Source of the DNA: Anaerolineae bacterium
Lineage (GTDB): Bacteria > Chloroflexota > Anaerolineae > J036 > Brachytrichaceae
Length of the DNA: 56,014 nt
Direction of reading: 5' to 3'
Assembly: GCA_947476335.1 (NCBI GenBank)
Contig: CANJQH010000016.1
Coordinates: forward strand, 1 to 56,014
Positions 36,038 to 44,221 of the stretch are shown here, one piece after another. Below the pieces are notes generated by a model that was not told the origin of the DNA, did no database searches, and was given only the letters and a program-made list of their open reading frames with translations. The position numbers and the translations under genes are program-made. Every line of letters starts with the position of its first letter. Within the stretch, counting starts at the first letter, position 1.

Positions 36038-36838
36038 TCACCATTTACTACCCGCAGCGAATCCGCCGTCGACGTGAATCACCTGACCCGTGAGATAGCT
36101 TGACGCAGATGTGGCCAGCAACAACGCCACACCGGCCATTTCATCCGGCCGCCCCGGCCGCCGCTGCGGGATGCGCTCGTGCAGCCAGCGGCTGCGCCGT
36201 TCGTTTGCCCACAACCCCTCGCGCGTAAGTTCGGTCATGATGAAACCAGGCGCCAGACAATTCACCTGAATGCCGTGCTCAGCCCATTCGACAGCCATGC
36301 TGCGCGTGAGTGCGGCAAGCCCGGATTTCGCAGCACCGTATACGCTCACATCAGCCAACCCAGTGTTGATCGTCGCTGAACCAATGTGAATAATCTTGCC
36401 ACCGACGGCGCCGCCGCCGTCGGCGCCGTCGGCGATCATGTGGCGCGCAACCGCCTGACTAGTGAAATACGCGCCGCGCAGATGTACAGCGACGATCATT
36501 TCGAAATCCTCCGGCTCGACGTCAAGCACCGCCTTGCGACGATTCGACCCAGCACAATTCACGAGCACGTCGATGCGTCCACGCCACGCATGCGCCTGCT
36601 CCACCAATGCGCGCGCAACCACGATGTCGGCCACATCGCCCTGCAGCTCGAGCACCTCGGCACCGGCAGCGCGCAGCACATCTGCAGATTCATGCAGCCG
36701 CGCCGGTGAGCGGCCATTCAGCGCAATCGCCGCACCTGCTTCGGCATACGTGCGCGCAATTGCCATTCCGATGTCGCCACTGCCACCCGTCACCAACGCC
36801 ACTTTGCCCGCGAGAGAAAACATTTCCTGTATCGACAT
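36038..36838 (-). CDS. Short-chain dehydrogenase/reductase
   Basis: Classical SDR, 266 aa. It has the cofactor motif VTGGSGDIGMAIA, the NNAG-like VLVNCAGSNRR, catalytic Ser in IHIGSATIN, Tyr-xxx-Lys in VYGAAKSGLA, and a C-terminus YLTGQVIHVDGGFAAG, closest in feel to gluconate 5-dehydrogenase or 3-oxoacyl-ACP reductase types. A Gly/Ala/Asp insert (ADGADGGGAVGG) before the catalytic Ser is coded by a simple repeat. ATG 36838 is chosen because TACACT lies 9 nt upstream; a GTG at 36847 is in frame. Confidence 0.8.
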   Translation of the reverse strand: MSIQEMFSLAGKVALVTGGSGDIGMAIARTYAEAGAAIALNGRSPARLHESADVLRAAGAEVLELQGDVADIVVARALVEQAHAWRGRIDVLVNCAGSNRRKAVLDVEPEDFEMIVAVHLRGAYFTSQAVARHMIADGADGGGAVGGKIIHIGSATINTGLADVSVYGAAKSGLAALTRSMAVEWAEHGIQVNCLAPGFIMTELTREGLWANERRSRWLHERIPQRRPGRPDEMAGVALLLATSASSYLTGQVIHVDGGFAAGSKW

Positions 36839-36847
36839 TGCGCGCAC

Positions 36848-36853
36848 AGTGTA
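36848..36853 (-). promoter_or_regulatory. Candidate -10 of the SDR gene (leaderless type)
   Basis: TACACT on the minus strand, 9 nt before ATG 36838. Confidence 0.4.
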
Positions 36854-36960
36854 ACGAATTCACGGCAAATTCCGCGTATCCACCGCGTATCGGGAGTGGC
36901 TAAACTCGACTACATGAACCCGCGAATCCATGTATCCCGATCTCGTGCGATATTTCACAC

Positions 36961-37725
36961 ATGGTCCGCACGCCCTTCCCCACAGGCATCGCCGCTGCCG
37001 ATGCGTTCGTCAATGTCCTGCACACAGATGCACACGCAGCGCTCGGCGATGCATTTATCGGCATGCTGCTGCTCGGTTCGCTGGCAACCGGCGATTTTGA
37101 TCCACTGCACAGCGACGTGGATTTCCTCATCGTCACGCGCACGCAGCCGAATGCAATGCAATTCGACGCGCTGCAAGAAATGCACGCACGCATACGCACA
37201 AGTGAATTGCCATTCTGTAGAAACTACGAAGGTGCAGTCATTCCGCTCGAAAATTTGCGGCGCTACCGCACACAAGACGTGCACGCATGGCTGGGCAGCG
37301 ACGGCCATTTCGCATGGGAGGCGCAGAACAGCGACTGGATTCTGCAGCGTCACATCGCACGCGAATATGGCGTCGTCGTCTCCGGTCCCGACCCGTGCGA
37401 TCTCATCGACCCAATCACACCGGACGAACGCGCACGCGCCACCGCCGACCTGCTGCGCGAATGGTGGCGGCCCAAGCTTGCTGATCCGCGCGATCTGCAC
37501 GACGCAGAATATCAGGCCTACGCCATTCTCACGATGTGCCGTGCGCGCTACACGTTGGCTACACACGAGATCACGAGCAAATCGGCAGCCGCGCGCTGGC
37601 TGTCCGAACGCAGCGACCCGCACATCGCCGACGCTATCGCGCGCGCGCTGCGCTGGCGCCACGGCGAAAATCTCGATGCGTTCGACGCAGCGCTGCGGAT
37701 GATTAGAGAGACGACGGACGACTGA
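36961..37725 (+). CDS. Nucleotidyltransferase with DUF4111-type domain
   Basis: The 254-aa product has the polymerase-beta-type motif LLLGSLATGDFDPLHSDVDF (GS and DxD, residues about 37-56) and a C-terminal helical domain with YAILTMCRARYTLATHEITS, the layout of aminoglycoside adenylyltransferases (AadA-like) and DUF4111 proteins. It may transfer AMP to an aminoglycoside or another small molecule; resistance is not proven. Start ATG 36961; other ATGs just upstream are out of frame. Divergent from the SDR gene. Confidence 0.75.
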   Translation: MVRTPFPTGIAAADAFVNVLHTDAHAALGDAFIGMLLLGSLATGDFDPLHSDVDFLIVTRTQPNAMQFDALQEMHARIRTSELPFCRNYEGAVIPLENLRRYRTQDVHAWLGSDGHFAWEAQNSDWILQRHIAREYGVVVSGPDPCDLIDPITPDERARATADLLREWWRPKLADPRDLHDAEYQAYAILTMCRARYTLATHEITSKSAAARWLSERSDPHIADAIARALRWRHGENLDAFDAALRMIRETTDD

Positions 37726-37777
37726 CGACGGCTGGCCGCCGACCATTGTCGCCGGTCGACAAACACAGGTTTGCTGA

Positions 37778-38031
37778 GGGCGCATCCGCCGTTTGGGGCG
37801 AAATTTGACAGCGCGTCGCCGTTGCCGTCACCCGAGGCTTGCGCACCTGTGGTGCTCCGCCCCGGGCTGGGGAAGCGACCGCCCCTCCGGGGCTGGCTGC
37901 TGGCCTGCCGCGGTGGGCCGCGCCTCCGGCGCTCATGTTCTGCGGAAAAGACGCTGCCCCAGTCCGGACTTTCGGTCCAGGTGACAGCCGCCGCCGTTTC
38001 GTGAAATTCGCCCCAAACGGCGGAGGCGCCC
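37778..38031. mobile_element. Family D element (copy 3, inverted)
   Basis: Termini GGGCGCATCCGCCGTTTGGG and the matching inverted end; a perfect 8-bp target duplication TTTGCTGA (37770-37777 and 38032-38039). Read on the minus strand it is collinear with 35175-35424, about 250 bp. With the family B copy it accounts for the 439-bp gap 37726-38164. Confidence 0.9.
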
Positions 38032-38073
38032 TTTGCTGACGATCGACTATCTGCGTCCGTCGTCCGTCGTCTC

Positions 38074-38167
38074 TAAGTGAGTCACCAAAAGTTCTGGCGG
38101 CAGATTCGCCTCCCCCGCAAAGCGGGGGAGGCGAATCAGCCGGACAAAACTTATTGACAGGAACTTA
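38074..38167. mobile_element. Family B hairpin element (copy 2)
   Basis: TAAGTGAGTCACC ... CAGGAACTTA. The uninterrupted site would be CTAG; on the minus strand the right TA gives the TAA stop of the GNAT gene. Confidence 0.85.
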
Positions 38168-38716
38168 GTCATCCCACCGCACCGGATAGCGCAGACGTGG
38201 CGCAACATCCTGCCATGCTGCACGCTCGCGTTCATCACGCGGGTGCGCGGCAAAGCCGAAGCTCAGATATAAGTTCAGCGCAGCGATACGACCGGTCGCT
38301 GTCCACAGCCAGGCGTTGTCGTAGCCGCGTGCGCGCAGCAGATCACACGACGCTGCAAGCATCGGCTTCGCCAAGCCGCGGCCTTGCACGTTCGGATGCA
38401 GCGCCACCCAATGAATACGGCCGCGGTCGACGCCGTCGAATTCAGCGTCGCTCCACGCAGTGATCGTGCCGACTTCATCACCGCGCTCGTCAACAAGAAA
38501 GTGCACGCGCTCAATCAGCACAGCTTCATCGCGGCCCATCGAATCAGCAAAAGTCTGCGCCGTCGGAGTGAAGAATGTTTCGGCCGCCTGCTGAATGCGC
38601 ACCCACACATCCACGTCGCCGGGGCGATATGCGCGCAGCGAGAATCCCACCGGCATTTCAAAACGCGGCACAGACACCAGATCACGCTGAATCATCCAAA
38701 CATCGACGCTGTTCAT
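38165..38716 (-). CDS. GNAT-family N-acetyltransferase
   Basis: The 183-aa product has the GNAT beta-strand pattern with DVWVRIQQAAETFF, HWVALHPNVQGRGLAKPML (acetyl-CoA pyrophosphate loop, here GRGLA) and AWLWTATGRIAALNLYLSFG. Substrate unknown. It starts within the pepT stop (ATGA at 38713-38716), so the two genes are translationally coupled. Its stop, originally TAG, is now TAA made by a family B insertion, with no change in protein length. Confidence 0.8.
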   Translation of the reverse strand: MNSVDVWMIQRDLVSVPRFEMPVGFSLRAYRPGDVDVWVRIQQAAETFFTPTAQTFADSMGRDEAVLIERVHFLVDERGDEVGTITAWSDAEFDGVDRGRIHWVALHPNVQGRGLAKPMLAASCDLLRARGYDNAWLWTATGRIAALNLYLSFGFAAHPRDERERAAWQDVAPRLRYPVRWDD

Positions 38717-39948
38717 GCCTGAGCCCACAGTTGAACGAGATGCACGCCGACCTGCAGCGCCACCTCCATATCCTGCACCGCCACCCATTCAAGTGGACCG
38801 TGCAGATTGTGTGCGCCATCGAAAAGATTAGGGCACAGCAGCCCTTTCTCTGTGAGCCGCGAGCCGTCGGTGCCACCGCGAATGGCGGGCGACTGCGGTT
38901 CGAGCCCGGCGCGTCGACACGCCTCATGTGCCAGATTCACCGGCCGCATATCGTCCTTCAGCCAGTAGCCCATGTTGCGATAGCTCGGCGTGATCATGCA
39001 GCTCACGCGTGCGCGCGGTTCGATCGCCTGCAGCGCCGCAGCGAGACCGCGCAGACGATCCCCATGCGACGCAAGCTTGTCGTTGTCGAAGTCGCGCAGG
39101 ATGAACTCAATCTCTGCGCGCGCAGTGCCACCGCGCACAGCGACCGGATGAATAAAGCCATCGCGGCCATCGGTCGTCTCCGGGCTGATCCCCTCGCGCG
39201 GCAGCATCGCCAGAAACTTGCCGGCCAGATGAGCAGCGTTGACCATGCCGTGCGGCCGCGCTGTGCCAGGATGAGTCGATACGCCTTCGATCGTCACAAG
39301 TGCGTGATCGCCGGAGAACGTCTCCCAGTTCACTTCGCCGGGGAATTCGCCATCAAAGGTGTACGCGTAGCGCGCGCCAAGCCGCGCAAGATTCAGATTC
39401 TCGACGCCGCGGCCGATCTCTTCGTCCGGCGTGAAGCACACGCGAATCGGGCCGTGCACAATTTCCGGATGCGCAAGCAAGTGTTCGACGAGGCCCATGC
39501 AAATCGCCACACCAGACTTGTCGTCGGCGCCGAGCAGCGTGGTGCCACTCGCCGTCACGATGTCTTTGCCAATTGCGCGCGCCAGCCATTCGTCGGCAGC
39601 CGGATCAATCACACGGCGCGGATCGTCGGGCAGCACGATCGGGCCACCGGCGTAATTGCGATGCACGATCGGCATCACATTTTCCCCAGAGAAATCCGGC
39701 GCAGTGTCGACGTGTGCGAGAAATGCAACGACGGGCACATCATGCAAAACAGTCGCCGGCACGGTCGCCATGACATAGCCGAATTCGTCCAGCGTCACAT
39801 CAGATGCGCCGAGAGCGAGAAGTTCATCGTGCAGCATGCGCAATAAATCGAGCTGGCGCACAGTGCTCGGAGAAGAAGTCGAATGCGAATCGCTGGTCGT
39901 GTACATGCGCACGTAGCGCAACAGGCGGTCAAGGAGAGGTTCGGACAT
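38713..39948 (-). CDS. pepT: Peptidase T
   Basis: M20 family tripeptide aminopeptidase, cytosolic, two zinc ions. The 411-aa product has the metal ligands in VAFLAHVDTAPDFSG, TTLLGADDKSG, FTPDEEIGRG and the C-terminal NLFDGAHNLHGPLEWV. Dimerisation domain contains TRPHG-like ARPHGMVNAAHLAGK. The start at ATG 39948 matches the family (MSEPLLDRLLRYV); TAAAAT lies 7 nt upstream. First gene of pepT-GNAT. Confidence 0.9.
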   Translation of the reverse strand: MSEPLLDRLLRYVRMYTTSDSHSTSSPSTVRQLDLLRMLHDELLALGASDVTLDEFGYVMATVPATVLHDVPVVAFLAHVDTAPDFSGENVMPIVHRNYAGGPIVLPDDPRRVIDPAADEWLARAIGKDIVTASGTTLLGADDKSGVAICMGLVEHLLAHPEIVHGPIRVCFTPDEEIGRGVENLNLARLGARYAYTFDGEFPGEVNWETFSGDHALVTIEGVSTHPGTARPHGMVNAAHLAGKFLAMLPREGISPETTDGRDGFIHPVAVRGGTARAEIEFILRDFDNDKLASHGDRLRGLAAALQAIEPRARVSCMITPSYRNMGYWLKDDMRPVNLAHEACRRAGLEPQSPAIRGGTDGSRLTEKGLLCPNLFDGAHNLHGPLEWVAVQDMEVALQVGVHLVQLWAQA

Positions 39949-39997
39949 GCCGCAAATTTTACGGGGCCGACGGAATTGCGCAGTCACCCGCACCACT

Positions 39998-40330
39998 TAG
40001 TAGTTCGTCCAGGCAAAACTTGTGAGCGTCTGCCCTGGGCGAACCTTGCCCACAACCCACATTGCGCCCATATTGCGCCCACATTGCGCCCACATTGCGC
40101 CCATATTGCGCCCATATTGCGACGCAGCAATTTCCCACGGGTGCGGTTGTGCATCCCAGACCGATGGTCTGGGCTACGACTGCGTCGCGCCTTTGGCGCT
40201 TTTTCAGCCTTGACAGGGCGTACTTCGATTCAGCCAGGGTTTGTGCGGAAGGCGCGGCCCTGGCAACGGCGTGGCGCCGATATCAGGATGTTGAGTGGGG
40301 ACCCGCAAGTTTTGCCTGGACGCACTACTA
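39998..40330. mobile_element. Family F element, full copy
   Basis: 333 bp with 27-bp terminal inverted repeats (39998-40024 and 40304-40330; TAGTAGTTCGTCCAGGCAAA versus TAGTAGTGCGTCCAGGCAAA). Contains an 11-bp tandem array and the hairpin CCCAGACC-GAT-GGTCTGGG (40155-40173). The right two thirds is repeated at the window start. No clear target duplication. It makes up most of the 404-bp gap 39949-40352. Confidence 0.85.
40057..40122. repeat. 11-bp tandem array inside element F
   Basis: Six units of CCCACATTGCG or CCCATATTGCG. Confidence 0.9.
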
Positions 40331-40352
40331 GCGCCCAATCACAATCGATGCC

Positions 40353-41903
40353 ATGATGCGCATCATCATGGCCTCACGCACACAGTTCCTGCCCCGCAGC
40401 ACGCCCGAAGCGCACGGGATTCGTTCATCCGCGATTCTCGAATTTGTTCGCCGCGCGGATACAGAGATCGATCATCTGCACAGTTTCATGCTGCTGCGCG
40501 GTGGAGCCGCCATCGCTGCAGGATGGTGGGCGCCGTACGCTGCAGAACGCCCGCACGTGCTGTTCTCGCTCAGCAAGAGCTTCACATCAACGGCCATCGG
40601 CCTTGCTGTGCACGAGGGGCTGCTCACGATCGATGACCACATTACGTCGTTTTTTCCAGAATCACTGCCGGCCGAAATTTCCGACAACCTGGCGGCGATG
40701 CGCGTGCGCGATCTGCTCAGCATGTCGACGGGACACGAAGTCGACAGCCTGCCATTTCTTTTTCAAGATCCGAATGGCGACTGGGTGCGCGCATTTCTCG
40801 CGCGGCCGGTCGAACGTGCCCCCGGTACACACTTCGTCTACAACAGCGGCGCCACGTTCATGCTCTCCGCCATCCTGCAGCGCATCACCGGCCAGCGCCT
40901 TATCGAGTTCCTGACTCCACGCATTTTCGAACCACTGGGCATCGCGAATCCAGTCTGGGATCGCAGCCCACATGGCATCGACGTCGGCGGCTGGGGCCTG
41001 AACATCACCACCGAAGACATTGCGCATTTCGGACAACTCTATCTGCAGCGCGGGTGCTGGAACGGTGTGCAACTGATCCCGAGCGAATGGGTTGACTCGG
41101 CAACGGCGGTGCAAATTGACAATGCGCCAAACGAAAACCCAGACTGGGCACAAGGTTATGGCTATCAGTTCTGGCGCTGTCAACACAACGCCTATCGTGG
41201 TGACGGCGCGTTCGGCCAGTACTGCATCGTGCTGCCGGAACATGATGCGGTGATCGCCATCACCAGTGGGCTGGGTAACATGCAACAGGTGCTCGATCTG
41301 ATCTGGGAAATAGTGCTGCCCGCCTTCGCGCCGACCGCGCTGCCAGAAGATGCTGTGGCGCATGCCGCACTGCAGCAGGCGCTGGCCGCGCTGCAGATGC
41401 CGCGGCCGCTGGGTTCTGCAAATTCGCCGCTCGCTGCGCGCATCGCCGGCAAGCACTTCACGCTCGACGCAAATCCGACGCCAGCCGAAGCGCTGAATAT
41501 CGAACTCGTCATGAATATGAATTCAGTCCCGGCCAGCTATGCCGGTGGATTCAATCGCCCGGCCGACGCAGCACAGGTCGCCCTCGATGCTGGTGGCGTG
41601 GTGCTGCATCTGCACACCGCACGTGGCACAGATCACATCGCGGCCAGATTCGCAGGCTGGAGCGAGTCGCGCGTGGAATTCACGATGGACCGCCCGATGC
41701 TCTCCGCCGGCGCCGCTGCATGGATCGACGATCACACACTGCAGATCACGCTGTGCATGTGCGAAACGCCGTTCGTGCGCACGCACGTGCTGCGCTTCAA
41801 CACAGCCAAAAATGAAGCGGAAGTCGAAGTCGAGACGAAGCTCAATTACGCCTTCGGGTCGAACGAGCCGATTCGGGTTACTGGCGTAGAGAGTAAAGAG
41901 TAA
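40353..41903 (+). CDS. Serine hydrolase, beta-lactamase/DD-peptidase family
   Basis: The 516-aa product has the class C beta-lactamase or esterase-like core: VLFSLSKSFTSTAIG (nucleophile Ser in SxxK), VYNSGATFML (YxN-like) and YRGDGAFGQYC in place of the KTG/HxG triad. After residue about 360 a separate beta-rich C-terminal domain of about 150 residues follows, as in many penicillin-binding-like esterases. No signal peptide, so cytosolic as read. ATG 40353 is used; ATG 40368 is equally possible. It starts 22 bp after element F. Confidence 0.8.
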   Translation: MMRIIMASRTQFLPRSTPEAHGIRSSAILEFVRRADTEIDHLHSFMLLRGGAAIAAGWWAPYAAERPHVLFSLSKSFTSTAIGLAVHEGLLTIDDHITSFFPESLPAEISDNLAAMRVRDLLSMSTGHEVDSLPFLFQDPNGDWVRAFLARPVERAPGTHFVYNSGATFMLSAILQRITGQRLIEFLTPRIFEPLGIANPVWDRSPHGIDVGGWGLNITTEDIAHFGQLYLQRGCWNGVQLIPSEWVDSATAVQIDNAPNENPDWAQGYGYQFWRCQHNAYRGDGAFGQYCIVLPEHDAVIAITSGLGNMQQVLDLIWEIVLPAFAPTALPEDAVAHAALQQALAALQMPRPLGSANSPLAARIAGKHFTLDANPTPAEALNIELVMNMNSVPASYAGGFNRPADAAQVALDAGGVVLHLHTARGTDHIAARFAGWSESRVEFTMDRPMLSAGAAAWIDDHTLQITLCMCETPFVRTHVLRFNTAKNEAEVEVETKLNYAFGSNEPIRVTGVESKE

Positions 41904-41909
41904 AGAGTG

Positions 41910-42075
41910 GAGAGTAGACAGTCAGAGTAGGTAACTACTCATGCCCAAATCAGTATTTTCCGCGAAACACGCTATTCCTTCCCCTGAAGGGGAAGGAATA
42001 GCGTGTTTCGCGTTGGAAAACCAGCTAGCCTGGGTGGTTACCAGAGTAGAGAATTCACTATGACTGTCTACTCTC
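41910..42075. repeat. Inverted repeat enclosing a family A copy
   Basis: GAGAGTAGACAGTCA (41910-41924) and TGACTGTCTACTCTC (42061-42075) are exact inverted copies on either side of the family A repeat. They continue outward into AGAGTAA-type heptads. Confidence 0.75.
41931..42041. repeat. Family A hairpin repeat, full copy
   Basis: GTAACTACTCATGCCC ... GGTGGTTAC. The stem CACGCTATTCCTTCCCC pairs perfectly and is a third stem type. Confidence 0.88.
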
Positions 42076-42081
42076 TACTTT

Positions 42082-43035
42082 TCAAGCACCCACGGCCAGC
42101 AGAGGGTCGCCGGCGTTCATGGCGAGCGTGGTCACCAGGAACATGATGATGCCATCGTGTGGTGCAACGGCCTGTTGCACCGGGCGGCCGAGGAGATCAG
42201 CCACATGGCCGAGGTTCTGACCAGAGCGCACGAAGTCGCCAACTTTGCAGGACGGGTGAAAGAGGCCATCGTGTTCAGAGCGCAGCCAACCGAACTGCTC
42301 GAAGATGCGCGCGGGGGCAGCGACTTTCGGCATTCCCAGCATGCCGAGGTGCGCGAGTGAGCGAAGCAGGCCGTCGTGCATGCGCTGCGCCTCAGCTTCG
42401 CTCCACACGCCCTGCCCACCGATCTCGGCCAGCACAGCTGGCACGCCTGAGTCGGACGCAGCCGACACGGTAGAGCCCTTCACTTCGGAGACGACCACCT
42501 CGGCGATGCCGAAGGCTTCGGCCAGCGCGAGCGAGCGCGCGTCGACCGCAGCGTCAGTGGTGCGCTTGATGATGCTGAACGGCACGAGCGCTTCATTCAA
42601 ATCGCCACCGTGCAGATCCAGATATGCATCACCACGACGGATCAGATTTTCGAAAATCCAAGCCGCCAGTTGTTCAGCAAACGAACCAGACGCGTCACCC
42701 GGAAAACAGCGGTTCAGGTTCTTCGTATCCGGCGGCGCAATGTACGTAGCGCGCTTGGCGTACGCCGTCATGCTGCAGATTGGCGCAACGATGAGGCGGC
42801 CGCGCAGCTGCGCCGGATCGACGCCAAGCGCGAGGCGGTACGCCGCTTCAATGCCAACGTACTCGCTGCCGTGAATACCGGCAGTGACGACGAGCGTCGG
42901 CCCATCATGTGCGCCGTTAATCAGAAACAGCGGCAGCCGCGTGTCTGTATCAGCGAAGCGCAGCGGAAGAAGTTCAGCGACGCGCGTACCAGGTTCGGCA
43001 CGCAGATTTCCGAAGACGAGAGTGGAAGGTGTCAT
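42082..43035 (-). CDS. Succinylglutamate desuccinylase/aspartoacylase-family metallohydrolase
   Basis: The 317-aa product has the M14-like zinc site TAGIHGSEYVGIEAA (HxxE) and AYLDLHGGDLNE (third ligand), then a C-terminal beta-barrel with APHDGIIMFLVTTLAM. This matches the AstE/AspA deacylase family; many such proteins lack a known substrate. Start at ATG 43035, 8 bp from a family A repeat. Bracketed by family A copies at 41931-42041 and 43043-43152. Confidence 0.8.
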   Translation of the reverse strand: MTPSTLVFGNLRAEPGTRVAELLPLRFADTDTRLPLFLINGAHDGPTLVVTAGIHGSEYVGIEAAYRLALGVDPAQLRGRLIVAPICSMTAYAKRATYIAPPDTKNLNRCFPGDASGSFAEQLAAWIFENLIRRGDAYLDLHGGDLNEALVPFSIIKRTTDAAVDARSLALAEAFGIAEVVVSEVKGSTVSAASDSGVPAVLAEIGGQGVWSEAEAQRMHDGLLRSLAHLGMLGMPKVAAPARIFEQFGWLRSEHDGLFHPSCKVGDFVRSGQNLGHVADLLGRPVQQAVAPHDGIIMFLVTTLAMNAGDPLLAVGA

Positions 43036-43042
43036 GATTTTT

Positions 43043-43152
43043 GTAACTACTCAGGCCAGCTATTTTTCCAACGCGAAACACACTATTCTCTCCCCCTTCG
43101 GGGGAAGGAATCGCATGTTTCGCGTTGGACAACTGGCCGGCTCGAATCATTA
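43043..43152. repeat. Family A repeat, chimeric stem
   Basis: The left arm is CACACTATTCTCTCCCCC and the right arm GGGGGAAGGAATCGCATG, i.e. arms of two types joined at the loop. Outer parts on both sides are of the TCCAACGCG/CGCGTTGGA kind. It ends in the stop codon of the next gene. Confidence 0.85.
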
Positions 43153-43914
43153 TGATTGTGGCACCGTGCGAACAGCGGCCGGCGTCGGTACGGCGGAACC
43201 ATGCGCAATCACTTGAAAGCCGACGAAAAGCACGAGCAGTCCGAGAAAGATGCCGAGATATTTCAGCACAGAGCCCCACGCGCTGAGCGCGGGCGTGCTT
43301 TCGGCGAGCTTGATGATGGAACCGCCGAGTGCGGGCAGGATGCCCCCGACGGCGATGAGTGTATTACCCAGCACGCGATGCGGCAGCACCTGCTTGCGAG
43401 CGAAAAGCAGGCCCGAATAAATTGCGCCGCCGGCGAGCAGCACCGTGCCATAAATATTCATCAGGGGCGGAAGAATGCGCCGCACAGCCGACTGCGGCAG
43501 AATCGAGCGATAGCTCTCGGTCAGGAACGCACCAAGGTTTTCACCCGGCATAAATTTCGACGCGTCAAGCGGCACGCTGAACATCCACACCAGACTAGCG
43601 AACCCGATGATGCCGATGACGATCGACACGATCGTCGCCACATACGGCTTGCGCACCAGCAGATGCAGTGTGCCCTGCCCAAGCACCGCCGCAACCATAA
43701 TCGCACCCGACCAGTACCACAAGCGAAATGCAATTTCGCTCCAGCCGAAGCCGAGCAGTGTCTCAGATGCACCAGCGATGAAATACAACAACAGACCAAG
43801 CCCCCACATCAGATTGTGTGAGCCGCCACGCTGAAAGTAACGCGTCAGCACAGACCACGAAAAAAATCCGGCGACGACGGCGGTCAGCATGCCAATTACG
43901 AATGCAAGATTCAT
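43150..43914 (-). CDS. Polytopic membrane protein of unknown function
   Basis: Not recognised. The 254-aa product has about seven hydrophobic segments (for example FVIGMLTAVVAGFFSWSVL, LMWGLGLLLYFIAGASETLL, IVSIVIGIIGFASLVWMFSV, VLKYLGIFLGLLVLFVGFQ) with short loops and no signal peptide. The charged middle loop (VPLDASKFMPGENLGAFLTE) is likely outside or inside as one unit. No partner genes. Its TAA stop overlaps the last bases of a family A repeat. TATAAA lies 8 nt before ATG 43914 on the minus strand. Confidence 0.6.
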   Translation of the reverse strand: MNLAFVIGMLTAVVAGFFSWSVLTRYFQRGGSHNLMWGLGLLLYFIAGASETLLGFGWSEIAFRLWYWSGAIMVAAVLGQGTLHLLVRKPYVATIVSIVIGIIGFASLVWMFSVPLDASKFMPGENLGAFLTESYRSILPQSAVRRILPPLMNIYGTVLLAGGAIYSGLLFARKQVLPHRVLGNTLIAVGGILPALGGSIIKLAESTPALSAWGSVLKYLGIFLGLLVLFVGFQVIAHGSAVPTPAAVRTVPQS

Positions 43915-43929
43915 AAGAGTGATTTATAG

Positions 43930-43960
43930 CGCAACTGCTCGGACGCGGATCGGTATTTTG
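43930..43960. repeat. Family A half copy
   Basis: GCAACTGCTCGGACGCGGAT and CGGTATTTT match one half of the family A repeat. Confidence 0.45.
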
Positions 43961-43969
43961 AGAAAATTT

Positions 43970-44173
43970 GTTACTACTCAGGCTAAGTTCCTGTCCATAA
44001 GTTTTGTCCGGCAGATTCGCCTCCCCCGCTTTGCGGGGGAGGCGAATCTGCCGCCAGAACTTTTGGCGACTCACTTAGCCATTTTTTCAACGCGAAACAC
44101 GCGATTCCTTCCCGCTTCGGGGGAAGGAATCGCGTGTTTCGCGGGAAATACTGATTTGGGCCTGAGTAGGCAC
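43970..44173. repeat. Family A copy interrupted by family B
   Basis: GTTACTACTCAGGC | B | GCCATTTTTTCAACGCG and on to CCTGAGTAGGCAC. The stem is CACGCGATTCCTTCCCGC with one unpaired base against the right arm. It fills most of the 307-bp gap 43915-44221. Confidence 0.85.
43984..44077. mobile_element. Family B hairpin element (copy 3), nested in family A
   Basis: TAAGTTCCTGTCC ... GACTCACTTA, opposite orientation to copies 1 and 2. Removing it with one TA restores GGCTAGCC within the family A arm. Confidence 0.88.
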
Positions 44174-44221
44174 GAAAGTTTGAGAAAGAAAGAAATAGAT
44201 AGAGCAGGCGGAGCGATTGAG

